Of a stretch of 64,000 bases of DNA, positions 45,728 through 56,345 are shown one piece after another. Source of the DNA: Adiantum capillus-veneris. Lineage: Eukaryota; Streptophyta; Polypodiopsida; Polypodiales; Pteridaceae. The notes below the pieces were generated by a model. That model saw only the letters and a program-made list of their open reading frames with translations, did not search any database and was not told the DNA's origin. The stretch spans positions 41,724,598 to 41,788,597 of the forward strand of contig CM043962.1 in the NCBI GenBank assembly GCA_014529385.2. The letters run 5' to 3'. The position numbers and the translations under genes were made by a program. Numbering within the stretch: the first letter of the stretch is position 1; each line of letters begins with the position of its first letter.

Positions 45728-46784
45728 TGTAAAACAGCTAAAAGCTCTTTTTCATAAATTCCCAAGACTCGTTCATCCGTGTTGAGCCTTTGGCTCTCAT
45801 ATGCTATGGCATGGCCTTCTTTGAAGCAAGACTGCTCCAAGGCAATCACCACAAGCATCACATTGGACCTCAAATGGCTTTAATAGATCCGGAAGCATGA
45901 GTATTGGTTGGGAGGTAAGCTTCTCTTTGAGCTTGTCAAAAGCATTTTGTTCCTTATTAGCAGTCCATGAGTACTTAACGTTCTTCTTTTTTAATTCATG
46001 TAATGGCCCTGCTATTTGAGAGAATTTTGCTATGAAGCGTCTATAGTATGCACACATATCAATAAAGCTTTTTAGCTCATGTAGATTCCTTGAGTTAGGC
46101 CATGCTTTTATTACCTCCAACTTTGATGGATCCATACGGATACCATCTTGAGAGATAATATGAGCTAAGTAATGAATCTCTTGAAGGAAAAATTTGCTCT
46201 TCTTTTGATTGATAAAAATCTTGTTCTCCCTCAAAGCTTGAAAAATCACCTAGAGATGTTGCTTGTGTTTCTCCAAGGACTTGGAGTAGATGATGATATC
46301 ATCAAAGAACACTCCAGTGAATTTGTAGTAGGGTCTAAAGATTTTCTTCATTTAATGATTGAACGTGGCTGGTGCATTAGTCAAGCCAAAAGGCCTGACT
46401 AGATATTCATAAAGACTAAACGCTGTACGAAACGCGATCTTTAGGATATCTTCACTCACTATCCTTATTTGATGATAGCCACTTTTAAGGTCAATCCTAT
46501 TGAAGTAGGTAGAGCATTGTAGCTTATCAAACAGATCTTCTATCCGAGGTACAAGAAATCTATTTTTGATAGTGATATGGTTTAGTGCTCGATAGTTCAC
46601 ACACATGCGGTGGTATGTACCATCTTTCTTTTTCACTAAAAGGATTGGAGAACAAAAGGGAGAGGAGCTAGGCCTCACATCCCTTTGTCTACCAATTCTT
46701 GTACTTGTCTGATGATCTCCTCTTGTTGAGCTTAGGAAACTCGATAAGGAGTCTTGTTAGGTGGTGAGCTACCTGGTAGGAGCT

Positions 46785-46960
46785 CAGCCCGGATGTCCAG
46801 ATGTTGGGTAGTATCATGCGCTTCATAAAGGATAGTTTTTCTTAAGGTTGCATTCTTCGGCACACACAATCTATGCTTGTAATATAAGCACCCATCTTCG
46901 ACATCATAATGTTGTAATGATGCTTCATTCTGAGGATCCTATGCCAGCATAAGCTACATA
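46785..46960 (-). pseudogene. D1 integrase zinc-domain fragment fused in frame to D RT
   Basis: The minus strand reads 'HYDVEDGCLYYKHRLCVPKN', then 'TLRKTILYEAHDTTQH', a typical lead-in and first His of a gypsy integrase zinc domain, followed without a frame break by '[15 protein letters not shown]' of the element D RT. In a normal element this piece lies after RNase H, not before RT. It is therefore a junction of two broken elements. Confidence 0.7.
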
Positions 46961-46996
46961 GATTTGCTATCCTGATTTTCTATGGGCTTTTAGAAG

Positions 46997-47549
46997 TCAG
47001 CTAGCTTTAACTAACTGAACCTTTGGAGTTCCCCTCTTTCCTTGGATTAAAGCTTCTTCCCCAGTTTTATCCCTAAAAATTACTTTTCCTTTTGAACACA
47101 AGATATTGGCTTTGTTTGCTACTAACCAATCCATTCCCAGTATTTCGTCGTATATCCCAACTGGTAAGGTTCTAAACAATGCAAAAGTGGGTCTTCCCCC
47201 TAATTCAAAATCTAGGACTCCCACTGTATGTCTAGATATAACTGATTTCCCATTTTCCATTTTAACTATCATAGGGTTGGTTGGATTCTGGGATAGCCTT
47301 AACTTTCTTAGGCATTTAGGGGACAAAAATAAATGTGTGCTTCCACAATCGATGAGCAATGAGAAAGATTCATTTTGGTGGTTGGCCGGTGTTTGAATAA
47401 CTGCAAACTGTTCCTAAGCCCGGAGATTTTCAATAGCAGCATGGAGGGTCGCTCTATCCATTTCTTCCTCTAGTATGGGCTCTATTCTTACCGCATGAGC
47501 ATGCCCTCGAAGAGCGTTCCTCTGCCATAAGCTCTAGGAACTTGACCAC
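46997..47549 (-). pseudogene. D1 protease and gag tail
   Basis: Frame 47359-46997 is a retropepsin: 'LLIDCGSTHLFLSPKCLRKL' (Asp-Cys-Gly-Ser in place of Asp-Ser-Gly-Ser), 'KMENGKSVISRHTVG' and 'YDEILGMDWLVANKANILC'. Upstream to 47549 the same frame holds the end of gag ('IEPILEEEMDRATLHAAIEN'). The ILGMDWL form is typical of chromovirus-like proteases and differs from ILGAPWF of element C. The frame is cut by copia E at 47549 and continues at 53175. Confidence 0.82.
47545..47549. repeat. Target site duplication of copia E (ACCAC), left copy
   Basis: ACCAC at 47545-47549 repeats at 53175-53179. Confidence 0.95.
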
Positions 47550-47799
47550 TGTTAAGTATGGAGCCTGATTTACCCTTGTAATTTTCTGTGGTAAAAGCGC
47601 ACATTTGTAAGGCCCCCATTATGAGGAGAAGCCATCGTGCGTGAAGGAAAATCACTCACCGGAAACCAAAATTTTCACGGACAAGAATCAGGGGCAACTT
47701 TAGAGGCCTCGGGGACGGAGGCCCCCGAGACTTTTTTTTTCGCCGGAATCTTATGGCCGGACGGCGGCCGGAAAGTGGTCGAAAAACAACCGTTCGGTT

Positions 47800-47893
47800 G
47801 GCCGGTGGCCGGTAGTCAATGGCCGATGGCCGGTGGTCGGAAGTCAATGGCCGGTGGCCGGTGGTCGGAAGTCAATAGCCGGTGGCCGATGGC
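47800..47893. repeat. GGCCGGTGGTCGGAAGTCAAT minisatellite in copia LTR
   Basis: Degenerate units of about 20-30 bp built from GGCCGGTGGTCGGAAGTCAA and GGCCGATGGCC. The 3' LTR (about 52637-52724) and the solo LTR (about 45405-45478, reverse) have differing unit numbers and order. Confidence 0.8.
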
Positions 47894-48025
47894 CGAATTC
47901 AAAAGCAGACTTGTCTTCTCAAGGGCGGCCACACATGGGCGGATTGGAGGGTCCGATTTGGACTTATTCGCACAAGGGCGGCTACACATGGTTGTCTCTC
48001 ATAAGAGAGGGCAACCCTTTTGGCC

Positions 48026-48032
48026 TATAAAA
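48026..48032 (+). promoter_or_regulatory. TATA box in 5' LTR of element E
   Basis: TATAAAA in GGCCTATAAAAGGAG; the same in the 3' LTR at 52856-52862 and, reversed, in the solo LTR near 45263. A likely U3 promoter. Confidence 0.75.
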
Positions 48033-48231
48033 GGAGCCATTTCTACACACATTTCATAGTGTGAAGTTGATGCAACAAGGTGAGTGTGAGGTGGTGAGAG
48101 TGAAGCAAGGCGGGAGCTCTATCAAGGGTTTAATCCCTTTGTAAACTACTTCTTCTTTTGAAGTGCTAAAGCCATTGAGTGGCTGCTTTCCCATGGACGT
48201 AGCCCACATTGGGTGAACCACGTATATCGTG

Positions 48232-48286
<55 letters not shown>

Positions 48287-48373
48287 CTATAATCTCTTGT
48301 GTGTGAAATCTATCTCTCTCCATTAAGTAATCTACTCAAAAATCTATTTAACTACGTCTTATTTTCTAACAAC

Positions 48374-48385
48374 TGGTATCAGAGC
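48374..48385 (+). other. Primer binding site of element E (initiator Met tRNA)
   Basis: TGGTATCAGAGC two bases after the LTR's CA, complementary to the 3' end of initiator methionine tRNA. Confidence 0.93.
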
Positions 48386-48444
48386 AAGGTTTGCTCGTAG
48401 CTAAATTATCTCAAGGAAAGGATTCCTTGAATTGAGTGGGAGTT

Positions 48445-51400
48445 ATGGCGGAGGAAGGGAAGCTCGAGATTGAGAAGTTCAACGGCAAAAACTACCAACA
48501 TTGGAAGATGCAGATTGAAGACTATCTCTACCAGAAGGACCTCTATTTGCCACTAGGCGGTCTTGTGAAGAAGCCTGCAACAATGGCAGATGAAGCATGG
48601 ATTGTCCTTGATCGAAAGGCACTTGGAACAATCCGGTTAAGCTTGGCGTCAACGGTGGCCTTCAATGTTTCGGAGATGAAGACCACGGAGGACTTGATGA
48701 AGTCACTTGACGACTTCTATGAGAAACCATCAGCATCCAATAAGGTATATCTTATGAAGCGCTTGTTCAATCTAAAGATGGCAGAGAATGGTTCAGTTGC
48801 AGAACACCTAAATGACTTTAACACAAACATAAGTCAACTTCGATCAGTGAAAATCAATTTCGATGACGAAGTGCGAGCTCTCCTTATACTATCATCTCTA
48901 CCGGATAGTTAGGACAGCCTTGTGATGGCTGTAAGTAATTCTATCTCTGGCACAAATACTCTTAAGTTTGATGATGTTGTGGGTGTTCTCCTAAGCGAGG
49001 AAATGCGAAGGAGAAGCACAGGAGAATCATCAAGTGTTGCACTATCAGTGGAAACAAGAGGAAGGCTTAAGGAGAGGTTCAAAAACCAAAAGGGTCGTGA
49101 TCGCTCAAGGCGGAGCAAGTCACGCACAAAGTCAGTTCTTGAATGTTGGAACTGCAGCAAGAAGGGCCACGTCAAGAAGGATTGCTGGTCCAAGAAGAAG
49201 AAGGAGACAGAGTCTCAAGACAACAAGCCAACATCGGAGGCCAATGTGGTAGGTAAAGTAGATCAAGATGCTCTAATTCTCTCATTAGACAATGTGTCTA
49301 ATTCCTGGATAGTAGATTCCGGGGCTTCATTCCATGTGACACCACACAAGCAACATTTCCAAGACTACACCAAAGGTAATTTTGGGTATGTATACTTGGG
49401 AGATGATGAAGCTTGTGAGATTGTCGGCAAAGGTACAGTTTCTATCAAAACTGCTAACGGAAATGAATGGAAGCTTAAAGATGTTAGGCATGTTCCTTCT
49501 CTTCGCAAAAATTTGATCTCTATAAGACAATTGGACGATGAAGATCACAACATTGCATTCGGAAACAAACGGTGGAAGATCTCAAAGGGATCTTTGGTGG
49601 TTTCCAAGGGAGAAAAATTCGGTACACTTTACTTGTGTACTGTTAGCACGCAACCTTCATCTTGTCCAGCAACTACAGAAGTTGACAGTGCGGTGTGGCA
49701 CTACCGACTTGGGCATATGAGTGCCAAAGGAATGCAAATCCTTCAAACAAAGAAGCTTCTACCATGTTTGAAAGAAGTGGACTTAGAGTTCTGTGAAGAT
49801 TGTGTTTATGGTAAACAAAAGAGGGTAAAATTTCAAAAATCACGAAATGAAAGAAAAAATAAAAAACTTGAGTTGGTTCATTCTGATGTTTGGGGTCCTG
49901 CAAGTACACCATCACTTGGTGGCTCATTGATCTATGTAACATTCATAGACGATGCGACTAGAAAAACATGGGTTTATGTCATGAAGAATAAATCCGATGT
50001 ATTTTCCATATTTCAAAGGTGGAAAGCCTTTGTGGAGAATGAAACAGGTACCAAGGTTAAATGCCGCAGATCCGACAATGGAGGCAAATATTGCAGCCAA
50101 GCTTTTGAAAGCTTTTGTGCTAGCAATGGCATTCAGAGGCAAAGGACAACCCCAAGGACACCTCAACAAAATGGGATTTCGGAAAGGATGAACAGGACAA
50201 TCATGGAACGAGCACGAAGCATGCGGCTACATGCAGGCCTATCGCTTGAGCTTTGGGCGGAAGTTGTAAGTACGTCTGTGTACTTAATCAATCGGTCACC
50301 CTCAACGGCATTGGATGGGGGAGTTCCAGAAGAGGCATGGACAGGTAAACCGGTGAATTATGCATTTCTCAAAGTGTTTGGGTGTGAGGCTTTCATGCAC
50401 ATAGATAGAAGCCTAAGATCAAAGCTAGATGCAAAGTCCAAAAAGTGTTTCTTCATTGGCTATGGAGAAGGAGACTTTCGGTATCGCCTATGGAATCCTG
50501 AAGATGGTAAAATCTTAAGGAGTAGGGATGTAATTTTTAACGAACAAAATATGTACAAAGATTACTTGGAAAGAAAACAAACAAAAGAAACAGGTGATGA
50601 GTACATGGAGCTTGAGGATGGTGAAGACTCAAGGACTGCAAACGGTGACAATGTGCAACAGCGTCAACCAAATGAGGAGCCTCAACCTATTCCCCGAAGA
50701 TCTACAAGAGCAAGTAGACCTCTAGAAAGGTTTGTTCCTTCCTTCAACCATCTCTTGATCTCAGATTCTGGAGAGCCGGAATCATACGAAGAAGCTATGC
50801 AACATGAATCCAAAGAAGAATGGACGAAGAGCATGCAAGTGGAGATGGACTCACTACATCGCAACCAAAGATGGGAGTTGGTTGAGTTGCCTAAAGGTAA
50901 GCGGGCACTTCAAAACAAATGGGTGTACAAGCTGAAGGAAGAAGAAGGTGGGAAGAAAAGGTACAAGTCTAGGCTTGTGGTAAAAGGTTTTTCTAAAAAG
51001 AAAGGTATTGACTTCAATGAAATATTTTCTCCTGTTGTAAAAATGAACTCAATTAGGCTTGTCTTAAGCCTTGTGGCTGCTCATGATCTAAATCTCGAGC
51101 AAATGGATGTAAATACGGCATTCCCTCACGGTGACTTAGAGGAGGAAATCTACATGCTTCAACCAAAGGGGTATGAAGTAAAAGGTAAGGAGAAAATGGT
51201 TTGCAAATTAAAGAAGAGCTTGTATGGTTTAAAGCAAGCATCAAGACAATGGTACTTGAAGTTTGATCGATGGATGTTGGATCATGGATTCACAAGATGC
51301 AACTCGGATCACTGCATCTACACGAAGAATTTGGGAGATGGGAAATTCATCATCCTAATGTTGTATGTTGATGACATGTTGATTGCAAGTGCTAACATGC

Positions 51401-52326
51401 AGGACATCAAAGACCTAAAAGAGGAGTTGTCCAAATCTTTTTCAATGAAAGATTTAGGTGCTGCAAAGAGGATACTTGGTATGAAAATATCAAGGGGCTG
51501 GACGAAGAAGACAATAAAGCTATCTCAAGAAGATTACATCAAGAAGGTACTAGAAAGGTTTGCAATGCAAAATGCAAAACCAGTTTCTACACCTTTGGCT
51601 GGTCATTTTAAACTAACGAAGGATATGTGTCCAAAGACACAAGAGGAGATAGCCTATATGTCTAAAGTTCCATATGCTGCAGCGGTAGGTTCTCTAATGT
51701 ATGCTATGGTCTGGACAAGGCCAGACATTGCACATGCAGTGGGAGTTGTGAGTAGGTTCATGGACAACCCAGGTAAAGAGCATTGGCAAGCTGTGAAGTG
51801 GATACTTAGGTATCTAAAAGGGACAACAACAAATGCTTTGTATTTTGGAGGAACTGATATTTTTCTAGAAGGGTATGCTGATGCAGATATGGTAGGTGAC
51901 AAAGATACTCGAAGGAGCACTACTGGCTATGTGTTCTCGGTTGGAGGCACAGCAGTAAGTTGGGCTTCAAAGCTGCAGAAAGTGGTTTCACTTTCTACCA
52001 CGGAAGCAGAGTATGTAGCAATGACGGAGGCAAGCAAAGAAATTCTGTGGCTTCACAGATTCTTAGAAGAGCTTGGATTCAAACAAGACAATTGTGTCTT
52101 ATACAGTGATAGCCAAAGCGCTATCCATCTTGCGAAGAACTCAGCCTTTCGTTCAAGGACAAAGCACATTGAGGTGAGATATCACTTCATACGCACTCTT
52201 TTGGAAGAGGGACAGCTAAAGCTAGGAAAGGTGCATACAAGTGAAAATCCTGCAGACATGTTTACAAAGGTGGTCAACAAGGAGAAGTTGAGTTTTTGCT
52301 CATCTTCAATCGGCATTCAAGGATAA
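48445..52326 (+). pseudogene. Element E copia gag-pol polyprotein with one nonsense codon
   Basis: The frame starts at the ATG at 48445 (MAEEGKLEIEKFNGKNYQHW), a typical copia gag, and runs 1293 codons to the stop at 52324, broken only by TAG at 48910-48912 (codon 156; 'PDS-stop-DSLVMAV', where Trp is usual). Domains: zinc knuckle 'CWNCSKKGHVKKDC' (~233), protease 'IVDSGASFHVTP' (~290), integrase zinc region 'WHYRLGHMSAKG' (~418), 'HSDVWGPA', 'SDNGGKY' and 'QNGISERMNR' with the DDE triad, RT 'MDVNTAFPHGDLEEEIYM' and 'YVDDMLIAS' (~973), RNase H 'YADADMVGDKDTRRSTTGYV' and 'LSTTEAEYVAM', 'SDSQSAIHLAKN'. TGG to TAG is a one-base change, so the copy is otherwise intact. Confidence 0.93.
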
Positions 52327-52386
52327 GAAGCCAGAATGGAAAGCAGTCACAGGTTTGGTTTGGAGATCAGTCTCCAAGTGGGAGAT

Positions 52387-53174
52387 TGTTAAGTATGGAG
52401 CCTGATTTACCCTTGTAATTTTCTGTGGTAAAAGCGCACATTTGTAAGGCCCGCTTTATGAGGAGAAGCCATCGTGCGTGAAGGAAAATCACTCACCGGA
52501 AACCAAAATTTTCACGGACAAAAATCAGGGGCAACTTTAGAGGCCTCGGGGGCGGAGGCCCCCGAGACTTTTTTTTTCACCGGAATATTATGGTCGGACG
52601 GCGGCCGGAAAGTGGTCGAAAAACAACCGGTCGGTTGGCCGGTGGCCGGTAGTCGATGGCCGGTGGTCGGAAGTCAATGGCCGGTGGCCGGTGGTCGGAA
52701 GTCAATAGCCGGTGGCCGATGGCCGAATTCAAAAGCGGACTTGTCATCTCAAGGGCGGCCACACATGGGCGGATTGGAGGGTCCGATTTGGACTTATTCG
52801 CACTAGGGCGGCTACACATGGTTGTCTCTCATAAGAGAGGGCAACCCTTTTGGCCTATAAAAGGAGGCTATTTCTACACACATTTCATAGTGTGAAGTTG
52901 ATGCAACAAGGTGAGTGTGAGGTGGTGAGAGTGAAGCAAGGCGGGAGCTCTATCAAGGGTTTAATCCCTTTGTAAACTACTTCTTCTTTTGAAGTGCTAA
53001 AGCCATTGAGTGGCTGCTTTCCCGTGGACGTAGCCCACATTGGGTGAACCACGTATATTGTGTGTACTCTCTCTCTCTCTCTCTCTACTCTATAATCTCT
53101 TGTGTGTGAAATCTATCTCTCTCCATTAAGTAATCTACTCAAAAATCTATTTAGCTACGTCTTATTTTCTAACA
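52387..53174 (+). repeat. 3' LTR of element E
   Basis: 788 bp, preceded by the purine-rich GTGGGAGAT. Ends TTATTTTCTAACA directly before ACCAC. Confidence 0.95.
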
Positions 53175-53179
53175 ACCAC
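53175..53179. repeat. Target site duplication of copia E (ACCAC), right copy
   Basis: Repeat of 47545-47549. Confidence 0.95.
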
Positions 53180-54060
53180 GATCTCTTCCACGTTCGTATG
53201 CACGTCCTCCAATTCTTCTTCCCTGATGATTCCCACCAGGTCTAGCTTCAATTGTTGCATTAAATGCCACGCGAGAACATTGTTGCCTGTAATTCCCTAG
53301 TTCATTGCACTCAAAATAGTGGAGCTCTCTTTGTCCTTGGTTTATTGCAGGTGATGCATAACCTTGGGGTCTTCTCCCTTGGAATCTGGCTAGATCAATT
53401 CTTCTCTGGGTCTCACTAGAATTGGTTGGTTGAAATCTCCTTTTCTTGGCCAAAGGCTTAGCACGCAATAGTGCATCCTGTAATGATGTGGGTTGCATGG
53501 CTTCAAGCTAAGCATCCAAATGTGCATTTAACCTTTGGAAGAATTGGGCCACTTGTTGCTCGTTTGTCAAAACCGGTCCATACCTCCTCAATGTAACAAA
53601 CTTGGAGAAATACTTCTCCAAGGTCAACTCATTTTGCTTTAAATCAAAGAACTCATTCATATTCAAAGATTGGTGACCAGGGGGAAGATATCTTCCTCTG
53701 ACTGCCTGTTGGTTTCATCCCAAGACTGGAAATCTTCCGCAACACCCTTGTCACACCAGTACTGTTTCCACCATAACTTTGCTTCTCCAATCAACCAAAA
53801 CATTCCCAACATGGATCAATTTGCTTGCACCATCTTAGCGACACTAAAATAGTCATCCATGGATTCTATCCCTGCCTCAGCATCCTTTTCAACATTAGCC
53901 TCTTCACCCTTGAAAGAAGGAGGTCCGCATCTGCTTCAAGAGAGCAAGTTCTTCTCCTATACTTCCGTGTAGAGAGCCACTTGGGCTTCCATTTATTGGT
54001 TTTGTTACACATAGAAGTCAAGTCTATCTTCAACGGGTTATCCACTAATCACTTCTAAAA
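53175..54060 (-). pseudogene. D1 gag with zinc knuckle
   Basis: Minus-strand frames give a gag protein: 'FWLIGEAKLWWKQYWCDKG' (about 53810-53750), 'FFDLKQNELTLEKYFSKFVT' (53650-53590), 'QVAQFFQRLNAHLDA', 'LQDALLRAKPLAKKRRF', a degenerate zinc knuckle 'CNELGNYRQQC' near 53300, and a Gly/Arg-rich tail 'GGRAYERGRDRG' that is cut at 53175 by copia E and continues at 47549. Stops at about 53510 and elsewhere. Gag forms the element's particle; this copy is dead. Confidence 0.8.
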
Positions 54061-54879
54061 AATGACCATCGGTGATGTAAAAAATTTTCTAGAGCTTGAT
54101 TCATCATTTCACATGCATCAATAGGCTTTCAGCCCGCAGCATTAGTTGCACCAACAACTATCTTAACATACAGGGATCATCAAATCCCAACAAGCTCATA
54201 AGTAAATCGTTTATCACCACTCAAGAGATAATTTATGAGAAAAATCGATGTCTTTTATTTATGTAAGAACCCTTTACACTGATGGGGTCCATGACATTAT
54301 TACAAAATTATGATAATAAGTTTAATTTTTTGGCATATAATCATAGCCATGATATTCTTGTGCGCTCTTTAGATAGAAACATGGGGGTTCTTTAGCAAGG
54401 GCTAGGAATCGATAAGTGGCAGGGAGTTGTGGTATACGGTCGTCCATCCATTGCCCGAGAAGTGGCTATTTCTCCCCATATCAACCACTCTATCTTCTGG
54501 AACGGCTGCAAAATGACATGTCATAGACCCATCGGTTGAGGTTAATGATTTCATCTACGATCATTGTCCTGAAACTGGTTGGCCAAAAGATATAGTGTTG
54601 AACCAGCTTTGTCTTTTTACACCATTTGATGCGACGGAGATCATTCCTTAAATTACCTAAGCTTCCGGCCGCCCTGATGGTAAAGGTTCTCCCATAAATC
54701 CACTAGGTTCGGTACCATCCTTGTTGGATCCTGGTAAAATGCGGAGCCGTCAATACTTCTAGAATCCTCATGACTGTTTCCTAAAAGTCATAGTCATTTG
54801 ATTAGCATGTAGTCAGATACATGATATTGAATACTTGAAATCGCATGTATGTCTCATGATGATCCTGAAATGTATTATA

Positions 54880-54912
<33 letters not shown>

Positions 54913-55012
54913 GTAAGAATATGAAATCAATTCAGTAGAGTAATTTAGAAAACATAAGCAGACAATAGTGGATATTAAAATAATGTCTTTCTACTTACAT
55001 CTTATTGTTAAC
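54061..55012 (-). other. D1 leader region
   Basis: About 950 bp between the LTR/primer site and gag without a recognised coding motif. It includes an (AC)n tract at 54890-54912. Confidence 0.55.
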
Positions 55013-55028
55013 CTAGGCTCTGATACCA
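55013..55028 (-). other. Primer binding site of D1 (initiator Met tRNA)
   Basis: On the minus strand TGGTATCAGAGCCTAG lies two bases after the presumed LTR end (GGGGACGTTACA). It matches the initiator-Met primer site of elements C and E. Confidence 0.8.
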
Positions 55029-55030
55029 CA

Positions 55031-56345
55031 TGTAACGTCCCCGACCGTCTAAGATCGGTGACTAGGAGAGATCAACACATTCGCTTTGATTTTGTAATGC
55101 AAAGCGGAGGAACGGTCAAGTGAGCTGCTCTTAAATCTACGTAACCTTTAGTGAGGTCACCCTAAAAGGGGTTGCTTATCCATTTTGGAATCGCAAATAA
55201 CTAGAACCCTTGGTTCATAGACTAGCGCTTTTTTCCTCATTGAGTATGAGGCACAGCCATCAGTCGATCCCCTAAGGTTAGGACTTAGTTCTACGTTATC
55301 TATCGTTATTTAATTAAGTCCACATTCATGGAAATCACTTGACTTATTGGGTCCACCCATCTGACGATTGAGTCAAGACCAGTCCCCGCTTTCCACCCCA
55401 CACACACCTGTATCTTTGTTTCCTAATCACTACAACACTGTGAAACATTTACAAGCAATTTCTTAATTAAGTTTCCACACGATTTTTGTTCTAACAATCA
55501 TATTTTCAAACATCACCAAGACAGTCTTTCATTAGACAATTCTACTCAAAACAACCTACTTATTCAACTTAACAGTTGATCACGGTTGACCTGCAACAAC
55601 AGGATTTTTGTATGCACCAACAGAGCCTTTGTACAAAGGTTTTCTTATTCATAATCAAGTATTGAGTTCAGGGCAACAAGCATCTTCGAGCACCAACCCG
55701 CATCGCGCACCAACACGAAGCTCAAAGAGTAAAATTAGTAGGAAAGTCCCTCGCGCTAAGCGCAAGTCCGAGGGCTTGGATTTCCCGCTTCGCAAGCCTC
55801 AAGGCATTGATCACAAATTGCTTCCCCGTCGTCTCGCATGAACCACCTCTACCTTCACATGTGTGTGTGTGTGTGTGTGTGTGTAAATTCAGCGAGTCTC
55901 CTTATCCTGAAGAGCTCTCAAAGCATGCAATGTGCTTTGTGAGGGGCCTAGGGGTCCTTATATAGGGTACCAGAGCTCCCATGCAGACTGGAGTGAACTC
56001 CAGGTGGTGGGAGGCAGGCAAGCAAGAGGAGGGGGCGCCCCTTGATGAGAATTGGGCATGTGGCAACCCATGCATAGTCCACCCACCCTTCCCTTTTTTT
56101 GTTTTTTTTTTGTTTTAGGCCCCAACTTCAAGTGACCTAGAATGCATATCCGAGGTCAATTTTGGGCGCTATTAGGTGTATTGAAAAGCTCATTTTGGAG
56201 ATTACAACAGGCACGTATGGACACACACTTCTATTGCGCAGATTGAACCCAAAAATTAACAAAAATGGATACTTAAGTTCAATGAAATTGCAACTTTAAC
56301 AATTTATCAATGGTTACAGTTGTGGTCGGGGCCAGGCACATTACA
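55031..56345 (-). repeat. Probable 5' LTR of D1
   Basis: 1315 bp from the primer site to an end with extended inverted similarity: the minus strand starts TGTAATGTGCCTGGCCCC (56345) and ends GGTCGGGGACGTTACA (55031). It contains a minus-strand TATATAA (55958-55964) and a (GT)n tract (55859-55884). No second LTR exists in the window because the element is broken, so the outer end rests on the terminal pattern alone. Confidence 0.55.
55958..55964 (-). promoter_or_regulatory. TATA-like box in D1 LTR
   Basis: Minus strand TATATAA in GTACCCTATATAAGGACC, about 390 bp into the presumed LTR. Confidence 0.45.

Larger units (their letters stand above)
44449..46784 (-). mobile_element. Gypsy element D, 5' part (right of insertion A)
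   Basis: Minus-strand continuation of element D: integrase zinc domain (about 44640-44449), RNase H, RT up to '[11 protein letters not shown]' at about 46735-46780, colinear with element C. It contains a solo copia LTR (44954-45727). At about 46784 similarity to C ends and an unrelated gypsy fragment (D1) begins. Confidence 0.88.
44449..46784 (-). pseudogene. Element D RT, RNase H and integrase zinc domain (degenerate)
   Basis: From the high-coordinate end: '[20 protein letters not shown]', '[17 protein letters not shown]', '[15 protein letters not shown]' (46678-46352), then 'RENKIFINQKKSKFFLQEI' and 'HIISQDGIRMDPSKLEV' (46249-45797), RNase H 'FEVQCDACGDCLGAVLLQ', and beyond the solo LTR the integrase zinc region 'HAPPYAGHRGIQPT' (44645-44449). 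All motifs match element C. The RT active site (FFDD in C) falls between the two open frames at about 46310. Multiple shifts and stops; no product expected. Confidence 0.85.
47550..48371 (+). repeat. 5' LTR of element E
   Basis: 822 bp, starts TGTTAAGTATGGAGCCTG and ends TTATTTTCTAACA. It contains a GGCCGGTGG-based minisatellite (about 47800-47893), a TATA box at 48026 and a (TC)n tract 48238-48283. It is 34 bp longer than the 3' LTR because of the minisatellite and TC tract, despite otherwise high similarity. Confidence 0.95.
47550..53174 (+). mobile_element. Element E: Ty1/copia retrotransposon, nearly intact
   Basis: 5625 bp with LTRs 47550-48371 and 52387-53174, ACCAC target duplication, initiator-Met primer site, one gag-pol frame of 1293 codons with a single nonsense codon, and a purine tract before the 3' LTR. 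Integrase precedes RT, the copia order. A solo LTR of the same family is at 44954-45727. Confidence 0.95.
46785..56345 (-). mobile_element. Gypsy element D1 (second family), 5' part, interrupted by copia E
   Basis: Minus strand, from high to low coordinates: LTR (55031-56345), initiator-Met primer site, leader, gag with one CCHC-like knuckle, protease, and a short integrase zinc-domain scrap, then a direct junction to element D at about 46784. RT, RNase H and the rest of integrase are missing. Its protease ('LIDCGSTHLFLSPK') and gag differ from those of element C, so this is another family. Copia E is inserted in its gag (ACCAC duplications). Confidence 0.75.

Noticed and set aside
48910-48912. 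Programmed stop suppression between gag and pol in copia E
   Set aside because: The TAG lies within gag, before the zinc knuckle, not at a gag-pol border; a point mutation of a Trp codon is simpler.
54890-54912. (AC)n tract as a centromere or telomere signal
   Set aside because: Short common microsatellite; no telomere-type TTTAGGG array anywhere in the window.
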